Assembly: GCF_003852235.1 (NCBI RefSeq)
Contig: NZ_CP027732.1
Location: forward strand, 1,922,001-1,986,000
Length of the DNA stretch: 64,000 nt
Source of the DNA: Pseudomonas sp. R4-35-07
GTDB lineage: Bacteria; Pseudomonadota; Gammaproteobacteria; Pseudomonadales; Pseudomonadaceae
Reading direction: 5' to 3'
In this document: positions 33,924-41,743 of the stretch, one piece after another
How the letters are laid out: every line of letters starts with the position of its first letter
Numbering within the stretch: the stretch's first letter is position 1
Program-made: the position numbers and the translations under genes
The notes under the pieces: generated by a model
What the model saw: the letters and a program-made list of their open reading frames with translations, nothing else
Databases searched by the model: none
Told to the model about the DNA's origin: nothing

Positions 33924-35240
33924 ATGGTTGCCATGACTGGCGAAATCGCGCTTGCGCGCAACGCAGAAACGATCAACGAGCTGCTGCTCTATCGGCGTGT
34001 GGCCTGGCGAATCATGCCGCTGGCCATTATCTGCTTTCTCTTTTCCTATTTTGACCGGATCAACATCAGCTTCGCCAAGACCCAGATGCAGCAAGAATTG
34101 GGTTTGTCCGACGCGGCGTACGGCCTGGCCGCGAGCATGTTTTTTTTCGGCTACGTGCTGTTTGAAGTTCCCAGCAGCCTGGGGCTCAAGCGCTATGGCG
34201 CGCCTGCCTGGATCTGCCGGATCATGATCTCCTGGGGGCTGGCAACGGCGGCGTTAATGTTCGCCTACACGCAATACACCCTGTACTTCCTGCGTTTTCT
34301 GATCGGCGTCATGGAAGCCGGTTTTGGCCCGGCGATCCTGTTTTACCTGGCGTGCTGGTTTCCCAAGAAGCACCTGGCGAAGATGAATGGCCTCTGGTTC
34401 CTCGCTGTACCCCTGGCAGGCGCGGTCGGGGGGCCAGCGGCGGGAATCCTGTTGGGCACGATGGATGGCGTGTTCGGTCTGGCTGGCTGGCACTGGCTGT
34501 TCCTGATGTCCGGACTGCCCTGTGTGGTACTCGGCCTGCTAGTGCTGTGGAAGCTGGACCGGGACATCGAATCGGCCAAATGGTTAAGCCGTAGCGAGAA
34601 GGATCTGCTGGCGGCGAACCTGGCGCATGACAAAGTCAACGATAAGCCGGTATTGGGGTCCTTGTGGCGTGTGTTGCTGACCCGGGAAGTCGCGATCATG
34701 GCGTTCATCTACTTTGTGATCAAGACAGCTTCTTATGGCCTCAACTTCTGGATGCCGCACCTGATCAAATCGTCCGGTGTACAGAGCCTATTCTGGATAG
34801 GGATGCTTTCGGCGCTGCCTTACATCGTGGCCTGTATCGGCATGATATGGCTGACCCGGCGTTCCGATCGTACGGGTGAGCGCAAGACTTACCTTGTTCT
34901 GTGCCTGGCGGCGGCAGCCGCCGGCTATCTGTTGGCTTGCCTGTTCTCGGATTCATCCTGGGCCATGATGGCAGCGCTCGTACTCGCTACTACGGGTACC
35001 TTTATTGCGATCCCGATTTTCTGGACCATCCCGCAATCGACCTTTTCGGGACTGGCGATCGCCACGGGGACTGCGGCGATCAACTCCATCGGTCAGCTGA
35101 GCGGTATGGTTGCCCCGGTGATGGTGGGGAAAATCAACGATCTGACCGGCTCTACCTACATGGGCATGCTCTCCATCGCACCGCTGATTCTGGTCGCGGG
35201 TTTCGTGGTCCTGCGCTACGTCAAGAATCCCGGGGCCTGA
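33924..35240 (+). CDS. MFS transporter, anion:cation symporter type
   Basis: The 438-residue protein has twelve predicted segments and the ACS-family start (FSYFDRINISFAKTQMQQEL). This family takes up organic acids such as tartrate, phthalate and galactarate. GGAGAAA precedes the ATG. As last gene of the operon it is the obvious uptake step for the acid degraded by its neighbours. Confidence 0.92.
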   Translation: MVAMTGEIALARNAETINELLLYRRVAWRIMPLAIICFLFSYFDRINISFAKTQMQQELGLSDAAYGLAASMFFFGYVLFEVPSSLGLKRYGAPAWICRIMISWGLATAALMFAYTQYTLYFLRFLIGVMEAGFGPAILFYLACWFPKKHLAKMNGLWFLAVPLAGAVGGPAAGILLGTMDGVFGLAGWHWLFLMSGLPCVVLGLLVLWKLDRDIESAKWLSRSEKDLLAANLAHDKVNDKPVLGSLWRVLLTREVAIMAFIYFVIKTASYGLNFWMPHLIKSSGVQSLFWIGMLSALPYIVACIGMIWLTRRSDRTGERKTYLVLCLAAAAAGYLLACLFSDSSWAMMAALVLATTGTFIAIPIFWTIPQSTFSGLAIATGTAAINSIGQLSGMVAPVMVGKINDLTGSTYMGMLSIAPLILVAGFVVLRYVKNPGA

Positions 35241-35299
35241 CCCCGTTATTCAATCCTGCAAGGGATAATCCGCTGAATCCGCCCGGCAGGCTTTGTGCC

Positions 35300-36145
35300 T
35301 CAGCCGATCGCCTGGGTCACCAGCGCAAACTCGGTGACCCCGGCGCTTGATCTGGGCGGCACACCGCGCACCATCCGTGGCGCGTTATCCACGCAGGGCA
35401 GCCCCAGGTTTTCCAGCCAGTCGGCCAACCCGCATGCGATGGGAATATCCAAACGCACGAACGCGCCCGGGATCAACCGAAGAAGGTAAGTGATCAAGTG
35501 TCGGGCCTGCTCCGGGTGTTGCGCGACGACGGGGCCAATGAGGTGGCCGCGACCAAATTGGCGGAGCAGGGCGCACCCTTGCAGGTGCTCCTCTACCTCG
35601 AGGCCCACCACGTGCTCGGCTGTCGGCAGCAGGTCGTTGAGTACACCGGTGCGGTCCAGGCCACTGGCGGCATTGGCCAGTTCGATTACCTTGGGGTAGT
35701 CGGCCCGGTTCAGTACGCGACAGTGCGCGTGGCGCGTCTCGGGTAGGGGCTCCGGCGTCTGCGGCACGCCCTGATGTTGCTGAATCCGTGCAAATTCAAC
35801 GAATCCCATGCTGGCGTACAGCGGCGCGCCTGACTCGGTGGCATTGAGGATCGGCGTGCGCGGGCCCACGCTGTCCAAGCACAGATTCATCAAGCGACGT
35901 CCGATGCCTTTGCGCTGGTGCTGATGACTGACGATCACCAGGCCTATGGACGAATAGGCCCCCTGATGGCAGGCGAATGCGACGCCTGCCAAGACACCGT
36001 CCTGTTCGGCGACGAAGCCCTCGGATGTGCGCTGCACCATCGCCCAGTCTTGCTCGCGATGCGGCCATTTTAGGTGTACGGAGAGTGCATGGGCGGCGGG
36101 CATGTCGGCGGCGGTTGCCGGGCGATACAGGTAAGCGCAATTCAC
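35300..36145 (-). CDS. GNAT-family N-acetyltransferase
   Basis: The 281-residue protein has an N-terminal GNAT fold with the acetyl-CoA loop HQHQRKGIGRRLM and a second, weaker GNAT-like half (about 150-281) with GRGHLIGPVVAQHPEQA. Double-GNAT proteins of this size occur in Pseudomonas. The start is probably GTG at 36145, because AGAGGAAA is placed well for it. The upstream ATG at 36166 has no such site. It is convergent with the MFS gene. Confidence 0.82.
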   Translation of the reverse strand: MNCAYLYRPATAADMPAAHALSVHLKWPHREQDWAMVQRTSEGFVAEQDGVLAGVAFACHQGAYSSIGLVIVSHQHQRKGIGRRLMNLCLDSVGPRTPILNATESGAPLYASMGFVEFARIQQHQGVPQTPEPLPETRHAHCRVLNRADYPKVIELANAASGLDRTGVLNDLLPTAEHVVGLEVEEHLQGCALLRQFGRGHLIGPVVAQHPEQARHLITYLLRLIPGAFVRLDIPIACGLADWLENLGLPCVDNAPRMVRGVPPRSSAGVTEFALVTQAIG

Positions 36146-36179
36146 ATCGGTTTCCTCTGCTGGCATGCAGGCACCGAGT

Positions 36180-37346
36180 CTACGGTGCGTTGCGGCTGTG
36201 GCGGTAATCGCTGACGGCCTCGTACACCGCCTTGCGCAGGCGGTTGATGCCGCCGATGGGGCGGTGTTCTTCCACGCCGAACCAGGGGTTGAATGACTGG
36301 TTGTCACACGCGAGATTCAGCGCGGGCGTGTCGAAGTCCTGCGCCGGAACCCGCACCTTGGCCACGGTTTCAAAAGGTGCGTCGCTTTCCTTCCATTCGA
36401 TGCTGGTGTCTTCGATGGGCATGAATGTCTGCGGGTTCTGTCGCTGGATCTGCAACACGAAGCACGCCGGTACGCGGTCGGTGGAGAGCTGCTGGTTCAG
36501 GGCGCTGCGCAGGAAGTTCGGCAGGTCCAGGTTCTGTTTGGGCAACGTATATTCCGGGCAGCTTTGCGGGTCGGGGGCGACGCGGAACTTGGCGTTGGCC
36601 GCACCGAACTTGTAAGGCGAAACCGAAAAGTAGGTGGTCTGCGTCGGGCTGGCCGGGGCGGGGGCGAGGGTTGCCAGGGCGATGAACAGGTGGCGTATCT
36701 GCCAGGTGCGTGGGTCGGCCTTGGGGAAGAACGCCAGCACTTTCTTGCCATCCGCCTGGGCCCCGATGTTCTGCGCATATTCGGCCACATCGCTGACAAA
36801 GAAGTTCGGGTGGCTGAACATCACGAAGTCCTGTTCCGTGCGCGCTTGCTGATCGGCCATCAGCTGTTTGCCCGGTACATCCAGCAGTTTGATGGCCATG
36901 CCGCGGGCATCGCGGATGCTGTCGAATTGCGGGTAGGCATTGCCGTTGGACAGCCGCATCGTCGCCTGCCAGGTTTTACCCGGCGTGGCGAACACGCCCT
37001 GGCGCAGTGCCGGGTCGAGGTCGGCCAGCACGCTGACTTCGGCCTTCACACAGCCGTGGGCCTTTGCATGGGCATCGCGCAGGTAGCGCGTGCCTTCGCG
37101 GTGCTGGTCGACGATGCGCACGGCGGTCTGGATGATGCCCTGGGTCATGGCGGCCTCGCCGGGCGGAATCTGCTCATTTGGCGACACCGGGCCGCTGTGT
37201 TGCCAGGCGTACCAGGCGCTGGCGCCGAGCCAACCGAGCAGGCCAAGGCCCACCAGCCACAGCAAGGTTTTACCGAGAAACCCGCCGAGACGCAGCCAGA
37301 GGCGGGCGAGCAGGGAAGGTCGGTCATAGCGGGATCGAATCATCAT
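36180..37346 (-). CDS. Membrane-anchored catalase-like heme protein
   Basis: The 388-residue protein has an N-terminal membrane segment (about 22-48) that would place the enzyme domain in the periplasm. Catalase-like features include HAKAHGCVKAEV, with a candidate distal His, NGNAYPQFDSIRDARGMAIKL, and a C-terminal RKAVY giving the R-x3-Y spacing of the heme-ligand Tyr. It is much shorter than a classical catalase and belongs to the catalase-related (SrpA-like) group, often peroxidases. It overlaps the upstream cytochrome gene by four bases (ATGA). Confidence 0.85.
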   Translation of the reverse strand: MMIRSRYDRPSLLARLWLRLGGFLGKTLLWLVGLGLLGWLGASAWYAWQHSGPVSPNEQIPPGEAAMTQGIIQTAVRIVDQHREGTRYLRDAHAKAHGCVKAEVSVLADLDPALRQGVFATPGKTWQATMRLSNGNAYPQFDSIRDARGMAIKLLDVPGKQLMADQQARTEQDFVMFSHPNFFVSDVAEYAQNIGAQADGKKVLAFFPKADPRTWQIRHLFIALATLAPAPASPTQTTYFSVSPYKFGAANAKFRVAPDPQSCPEYTLPKQNLDLPNFLRSALNQQLSTDRVPACFVLQIQRQNPQTFMPIEDTSIEWKESDAPFETVAKVRVPAQDFDTPALNLACDNQSFNPWFGVEEHRPIGGINRLRKAVYEAVSDYRHSRNAP

Positions 37347-39151
37347 GGCAGTTGTTGCTCCAGCGGGCCGCCCAGTACTTTGAGGTATTCCAGCAGCGCC
37401 CAGCGTTCCTGCGGCAGCAAGCCACGGCCGATGACGCCGTTGCCACGCTGGCCGGCACGGAATTCGTGGCCGCTGTTGTGGTTGCCGGTGATTTTGGTAT
37501 CGAACACAAAGGCATTCTTGAACGCGTCGGTCTCAAAGCCGAGATGGCGCGGATCATAGTTGAAGGTGCCTTTATAGAAGGTGGTGCTGCGCTCGTCCTG
37601 AGGCGAGAGCAACTGGTAGATTGTCGGCACCGAACCGTTATGCAGGAACGGCGGCGTTGCCCAGACGCCAGCCAGTGGCCGCGCTTTGTAGGCGCGCAAC
37701 TCGCGCACACCGATGGGCAGGCCGTAACCGTCCAGGCGCGGGCGCTCGGCAGGGGTCACGCCGGCGGCGCGGTAGGCGTGGTCCTCGACAAAGGCCGTGA
37801 CGTAGGCCAGGCCCTTGGCCACGGACATCTTTTTAAGGTCCAGTGGCTCGGTCGGCGTGGGGTGCAGTTGAACGTTGAGCCCGGCCAGCTCCGCCAGGTC
37901 CCATTGCAAGGCGCTGAGGTCGTAACGCTGGTCGGCGATGTTGTTGGCCGTGCCGGGGTCGGTGCCGATGTAGTCCACCGGCAGCATCTTGAGTTGCTGC
38001 ACCGGCCGGCCGCCTTCTTCAGTCACGGTAGGCACGTGACAGCCGGCGCAGTTCTCGGCGAACAATGCACGGCCCTGGGCGGCAAGGGGCTTGTCGATGG
38101 CGCCGAACAGATCTTGCGGCCAGGTGGGCGGCTTGAGGCGCTGCAAGGTTTCTTCGATCAGGTTCAGATCGCGCACGCGTACGCTGGATGGGTAGCGCGC
38201 ATCGCCCTGCAGAGGCTGGCCGGCAGCGTCGAAGAAGTCCAGGGTCGCGCCCACGCCGAGGGCTTCACCGATATTGCGTGCCATGGGTTGCTGGGCCGAA
38301 CCGTTCCATTGCACCCAGTCGAAGGTCCAGATATCCCACAGCTGCGGGTAGTCCACCGGGGCGTTGGCGATGCGGTAGTTCTGCGGAGAAATGGCATCGC
38401 CGAAGCTGGCATTGGCGATGCGGCCGAAGGCGTCGGTGCGCCCCGGTCCTTCTTCGGTGGGGTAGAGGCCCCGGTGGGTATCGTTCCAGGCGACCTTAAT
38501 GAATTTGTCCAGCGACTGTTTGTAGTCCCGGCGCAGTTGGCTGTGCTCGGCTTCGTAGCGGTCGCCCAGAACCTGGCGGGCGAAGCGCTCGAACTTCCAT
38601 GGGTTGTAATAAGTTGCCGCAAGGCTGGCGACCAGGGCCTGGCCGAAACTGCCGCCGCGCAAGGTCGGCACGCTCGACGGCAGCACATGCTGGGCTGAGC
38701 CGCCGTCGATGCGCAGGGCCTGGCCCTTGAAGTGCAACTCGCCGGTGTGGCAGGCGGCGCAGGTGATATCCAGGTATTCAACGTTGCTGCCGGCATTTTT
38801 ATGCCGGGCGAAACCTACAGGCAGATTGCCGGGGTTTTGTGGGGTGGACACTTGCCTGGGGTCGACCAGGAAACCGAAACGGGCCAGGTACTCAGGCGTG
38901 GCAAAACGGCGCTCGGAAAACGGCAGCTCCAGGGCGCTGAACCAGTCGTAGTGCAGGCCTTTGACCTGGGTGCCCTGGGGGGTGAAGTAATAGGTCTGGC
39001 GGTCGGCGGCGCTCCATTGATCCTGGTAGTGCACCTGCTCCACGGGCACGTAATCCGGCAGCTTGGGGTTAACGATGTAGTAGAGCACCACGGCCAGAAG
39101 CAGGCCCAGGGCTATGAGGATCAAGAGGAAAACACGGGAAAAAATGCGCAA
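37343..39151 (-). CDS. Di-heme cytochrome c, peroxidase/RoxA-like
   Basis: The 602-residue protein has an N-terminal membrane segment (about 4-26) and two heme c motifs, CAACH at 131-135 and CAGCH near 368-372. The size and arrangement fit the di-heme cytochrome c peroxidase superfamily branch that includes the rubber oxygenase RoxA. The reaction is unknown. It is co-translated with the catalase-like gene, so the two probably handle peroxide or a radical reaction at the outer face of the inner membrane. Confidence 0.82.
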   Translation of the reverse strand: MRIFSRVFLLILIALGLLLAVVLYYIVNPKLPDYVPVEQVHYQDQWSAADRQTYYFTPQGTQVKGLHYDWFSALELPFSERRFATPEYLARFGFLVDPRQVSTPQNPGNLPVGFARHKNAGSNVEYLDITCAACHTGELHFKGQALRIDGGSAQHVLPSSVPTLRGGSFGQALVASLAATYYNPWKFERFARQVLGDRYEAEHSQLRRDYKQSLDKFIKVAWNDTHRGLYPTEEGPGRTDAFGRIANASFGDAISPQNYRIANAPVDYPQLWDIWTFDWVQWNGSAQQPMARNIGEALGVGATLDFFDAAGQPLQGDARYPSSVRVRDLNLIEETLQRLKPPTWPQDLFGAIDKPLAAQGRALFAENCAGCHVPTVTEEGGRPVQQLKMLPVDYIGTDPGTANNIADQRYDLSALQWDLAELAGLNVQLHPTPTEPLDLKKMSVAKGLAYVTAFVEDHAYRAAGVTPAERPRLDGYGLPIGVRELRAYKARPLAGVWATPPFLHNGSVPTIYQLLSPQDERSTTFYKGTFNYDPRHLGFETDAFKNAFVFDTKITGNHNSGHEFRAGQRGNGVIGRGLLPQERWALLEYLKVLGGPLEQQLP

Positions 39152-39397
39152 GTTAACTATCCTTGTCGAGTTATCACGTTGTTATGCCACTACGCCAAGG
39201 GTGCGGCAAGTGGCCATGAGCCTGGTAGTGGCCGTCCCACGATCCGTCGCGGGCCTTCATCATGGATGAAATTGCTTTTAAACACGTGAACTTATCAGAC
39301 GTTTCCTGCTCACATGCCGGTAGCCATTGGTCGTGGCCGCCTGATAAGCTCGCGACTTTATTCGAATGCCCTTTTGGCGCATGAACAAGGAAATAGC

Positions 39398-40138
39398 ATG
39401 AAACAGCATCGGTTGGCGGCGGCGGTGGCCCTGGTTAGCCTGGTACTTGCGGGTTGTGATTCGCAGACCAGCGTAGAGCTGAAAACCCCGGCGCAAAAAG
39501 CTTCCTACGGCATCGGCCTGAACATGGGCAAAAGCCTTGCCCAGGAAGGCATGGATGACCTGGACTCCAAAGCGGTAGCCCAAGGCATTGAAGATGCGGT
39601 CGGCAAGAAAGAGCAGAAGCTCAAGGACGACGAACTGGTTGAAGCCTTTGCCGCGCTGCAAAAGCGCGCTGAAGAGCGCATGACCAAAATGAGCGAAGAG
39701 TCGGCGGCAGCCGGCAAGAAATTCCTCGAAGACAACGCCAAGAAAGACGGCGTCGTCACCACCGCTTCCGGTCTGCAGTACAAGATCGTCAAGAAAGCCG
39801 ACGGCGCCCAGCCCAAGCCGACCGACGTGGTGACTGTTCACTACACCGGCAAGCTCACCAACGGCACCACCTTTGACAGCTCCGTGGACCGTGGCAGCCC
39901 GATTGACCTGCCGGTCAGCGGTGTGATCCCAGGTTGGGTCGAAGGCCTGCAACTGATGCACGTAGGCGAGAAGGTCGAGCTGTACATCCCGTCCGACCTG
40001 GCTTACGGCGCCCAGAGCCCGAGCCCGACGATTCCAGCCAACTCCGTGCTGGTATTCGACCTGGAGCTGCTGGCCATCAAGGACCCAGCCAAGGCTGACG
40101 CCGCTGCCGCACCTGCTGCACCTGCCGCCAAGAAGTAA
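39398..40138 (+). CDS. FKBP-type peptidyl-prolyl isomerase, lipoprotein
   Basis: The 246-residue protein starts with a lipoprotein signal (LVLAGC, lipid on Cys), then a helical dimerisation domain (about 30-120), then an FKBP domain (about 125-225) with VHYTGKLTNGTTFDSS and GWVEGLQLMHVGEKVELYIP. This is the FkpA/Mip layout for folding periplasmic proteins. The tail is rich in Ala and Pro. AAGGAAA fits the ATG at 39398; the longer frame from 39314 is not used. Confidence 0.93.
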   Translation: MKQHRLAAAVALVSLVLAGCDSQTSVELKTPAQKASYGIGLNMGKSLAQEGMDDLDSKAVAQGIEDAVGKKEQKLKDDELVEAFAALQKRAEERMTKMSEESAAAGKKFLEDNAKKDGVVTTASGLQYKIVKKADGAQPKPTDVVTVHYTGKLTNGTTFDSSVDRGSPIDLPVSGVIPGWVEGLQLMHVGEKVELYIPSDLAYGAQSPSPTIPANSVLVFDLELLAIKDPAKADAAAAPAAPAAKK

Positions 40139-40153
40139 TCGGCGCTTGAACAG

Positions 40154-40182
40154 ACAACGCCCCGTTTCGACGGGGCGTTGTC
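40154..40182 (+). terminator. Terminator after the FKBP gene
   Basis: A 13-base stem (GACAACGCCCCGT with ACGGGGCGTTGTC) with a tiny loop is followed by GTTT. It has few T residues but a very stable stem. Confidence 0.8.
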
Positions 40183-40427
40183 GTTTATAGGGTTTGAAGC
40201 GCTGTAAACCCCCTGTGAGGCTCGCCAGCTGCCGCATAACGCCCGGGCAAATCCAAACGAACGTCCGCAACCTGAAGCAGTCTGATATAAAACTCGAGCA
40301 CGGGTAGCCGTACACGCCTGCCAAGTCAATGAAATCTTGGGTTTTTTTGATGTGCGCAAAAAACGCCCGATCTGACTGCAAGCCTTGTAGTTCGTGGCTT
40401 TCAGCCATGAAAAAAGGCTCTGTTCAC
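40183..40427. other. Intergenic region before the YkvA-like gene
   Basis: I see no gene, tRNA or REP element in these 245 bases. Together with the terminator on its left and the palindrome on its right it makes up the 346-base gap between the two genes. Confidence 0.5.
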
Positions 40428-40458
40428 AAGGTTATCCACAATTTGTGTGGATAACCTT
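40428..40458. promoter_or_regulatory. Palindrome of two inverted DnaA-box-like sequences
   Basis: AAGGTTATCCACA (40428-40440) and its exact complement (40446-40458) flank a five-base centre. Each arm contains TTATCCACA, the consensus DnaA box. It ends 26 bases before the start of the YkvA-like gene, so it lies in its promoter or leader. Regulation by DnaA or a simple RNA hairpin are the two main readings. Confidence 0.7.
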
Positions 40459-40484
40459 TCTGTCGTATGGAACTGGAGTGACCC

Positions 40485-40940
40485 ATGAAACCACCCTTCA
40501 ATTTCACCCGCTTCCTGCCGATGGCCGCACGTCTGCTCGGGCGTGGCCGTTTGCCGACGCTGCTGTTCGCGGTCGCTGCCAAGGGCTCAAGCCAGGGCAA
40601 TCGCCTGGGCCAGCTCAAGGATGATCTCAAGTTGCTCCAGGCCCTGTGCCTGGCCTACTGGCGCGGTGAGTATCGGACGATCAGCCCCAAGGCGTTGATC
40701 TCGGTGGTGGCGGGGCTGATGTACTTCCTCAGTCCGATTGACGCGATCCCGGACTTTATCCCAATGTTCGGCATGCTCGATGACATCGCCGTGCTGGCAT
40801 GGGTCATGAAGACCCTGAGCGGCGAGCTGAGCGCGTTTCGTGCCTGGCGTGACGCGCAGCGCCCGGAAAAGCTGGCCGTGGTCGAGCGCCTGCCCGCCAC
40901 GCCCGAGCTGCTCGCCCGGGAAAATCCGCAAAAAAACTAA
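40485..40940 (+). CDS. YkvA-like (DUF1232) membrane protein
   Basis: The 151-residue protein contains the DUF1232 core KALISVVAGLMYFLSPIDAI followed by PDFIP, a short hydrophobic hairpin found in many bacteria. No biochemical function is established for the family. ACTGGAGTGACCC precedes the ATG at 40485. Confidence 0.9.
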   Translation: MKPPFNFTRFLPMAARLLGRGRLPTLLFAVAAKGSSQGNRLGQLKDDLKLLQALCLAYWRGEYRTISPKALISVVAGLMYFLSPIDAIPDFIPMFGMLDDIAVLAWVMKTLSGELSAFRAWRDAQRPEKLAVVERLPATPELLARENPQKN

Positions 40941-40999
40941 TGCTATGGACTATCCTCTGCGACCTCTGTGGCTGTTAGGATTACACTTCTAAGGAAAGA

Positions 41000-41014
41000 A
41001 CTTACTTAGTAAGT
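41000..41014. promoter_or_regulatory. Palindromic operator candidate of the HTH gene pair
   Basis: ACTTAC and GTAAGT form a perfect inverted repeat around TTA, ending 22 bases before the HTH gene. This is a good position for autorepression. Confidence 0.5.
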
Positions 41015-41036
41015 GTTTTTATCCTACGGGGCAGTC

Positions 41037-41375
41037 ATGGATATCCAGATCATTTCACGCAATGGCGAACCCGAATATGCGGTGTTGCCATGGGACCAGT
41101 ACCAGGCGCTGCTAAAAGCGGCCGGTCAGCAACCCCCCACATTCGCTTCCTCCCCTGCAGCACCCACTGCTACCGACCAGGACCTGCATCCGCTCGCAGC
41201 CCTGCGCGGCCTGCGTGAAGCCAAGGGCCTGGCCATCGAAACCCTGGCGCGCACGGTGGGTATCAGCCCCTCGTATCTGGGTTTGATTGAAACGGGTGAA
41301 CGCCAGCCGGATGCCGCCATTCGCCGCAGCCTGGCCTGGGAATTGGGCGTTGCAGGTTGGAGGGAAGAATCGTGA
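41037..41375 (+). CDS. XRE-family HTH protein with an antitoxin-like N-terminus
   Basis: The 112-residue protein has a C-terminal XRE helix-turn-helix (about 60-105, LREAKGLAIETLARTVGIS, then SYLGLIETGERQP). Its first 30 residues (MDIQIISRNGEPEYAVLPWD) resemble the start of Phd/YefM-type antitoxins. The start ATG at 41037 is chosen over the in-frame 41013 start. It overlaps the next gene by four bases (GTGA) and has a palindrome in front. Confidence 0.85.
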   Translation: MDIQIISRNGEPEYAVLPWDQYQALLKAAGQQPPTFASSPAAPTATDQDLHPLAALRGLREAKGLAIETLARTVGISPSYLGLIETGERQPDAAIRRSLAWELGVAGWREES

Positions 41376-41743
41376 GCCTACGTATCAGCCGTCAACATTG
41401 GGATGGGTTACTCAACGAACTGGACCAGGCACGCCGCCAGCGCCATCTGCTGACCTACCGTGCGCTGCTTGAGCGCCTGCAGTTCCCGACGCCGGCGATG
41501 CAGACCCTGGCCGCCGCCCTGGAGCACCTGGCGGCGCTGGACGCCAAGGCCGAGCAGCCGCTGCGCAGCTCGTTGGTGATCAGCCAGGGCGCCAGCCGCT
41601 TGCCGCGTACGGGGTTCTTTGAGTGTGTGGAGCGCCTGGGACGTTTCAGCGGGCCCTCCGACGGCGTGGCCGCCGCCTCCTGGCACGCTTCGGAGGTGGT
41701 GCGGGTGTTCGAGTACGAGTACCCGGAATCCGCCGAAGCCTAA
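41372..41743 (+). CDS. Small hypothetical protein coupled to the HTH gene
   Basis: I do not recognise this 123-residue protein. It begins with a helical half (about 1-70) and continues with SSLVISQGASRLPRTGFFEC and a shorter end containing SWHASEVVRVFEYEYP. The GTG start at 41372 overlaps the HTH gene's stop and has GGAGGGAAGAA upstream. Its stop overlaps the stop of the convergent EAL gene by four bases. A toxin partner is conceivable from the layout only. Confidence 0.75.
   Translation: MSLRISRQHWDGLLNELDQARRQRHLLTYRALLERLQFPTPAMQTLAAALEHLAALDAKAEQPLRSSLVISQGASRLPRTGFFECVERLGRFSGPSDGVAAASWHASEVVRVFEYEYPESAEA

Noticed and set aside
37178..38698. 506-codon plus-strand frame opposite the cytochrome gene
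   Set aside because: The opposite strand encodes two CxxCH motifs and overlaps its neighbour in an operon-like way. The plus frame is a shadow.
40428..40458. Replication origin at the DnaA-box palindrome
   Set aside because: There is no dnaA, dnaN or gidA gene nearby, no run of several boxes and no AT-rich unwinding stretch; two boxes alone do not make an origin.
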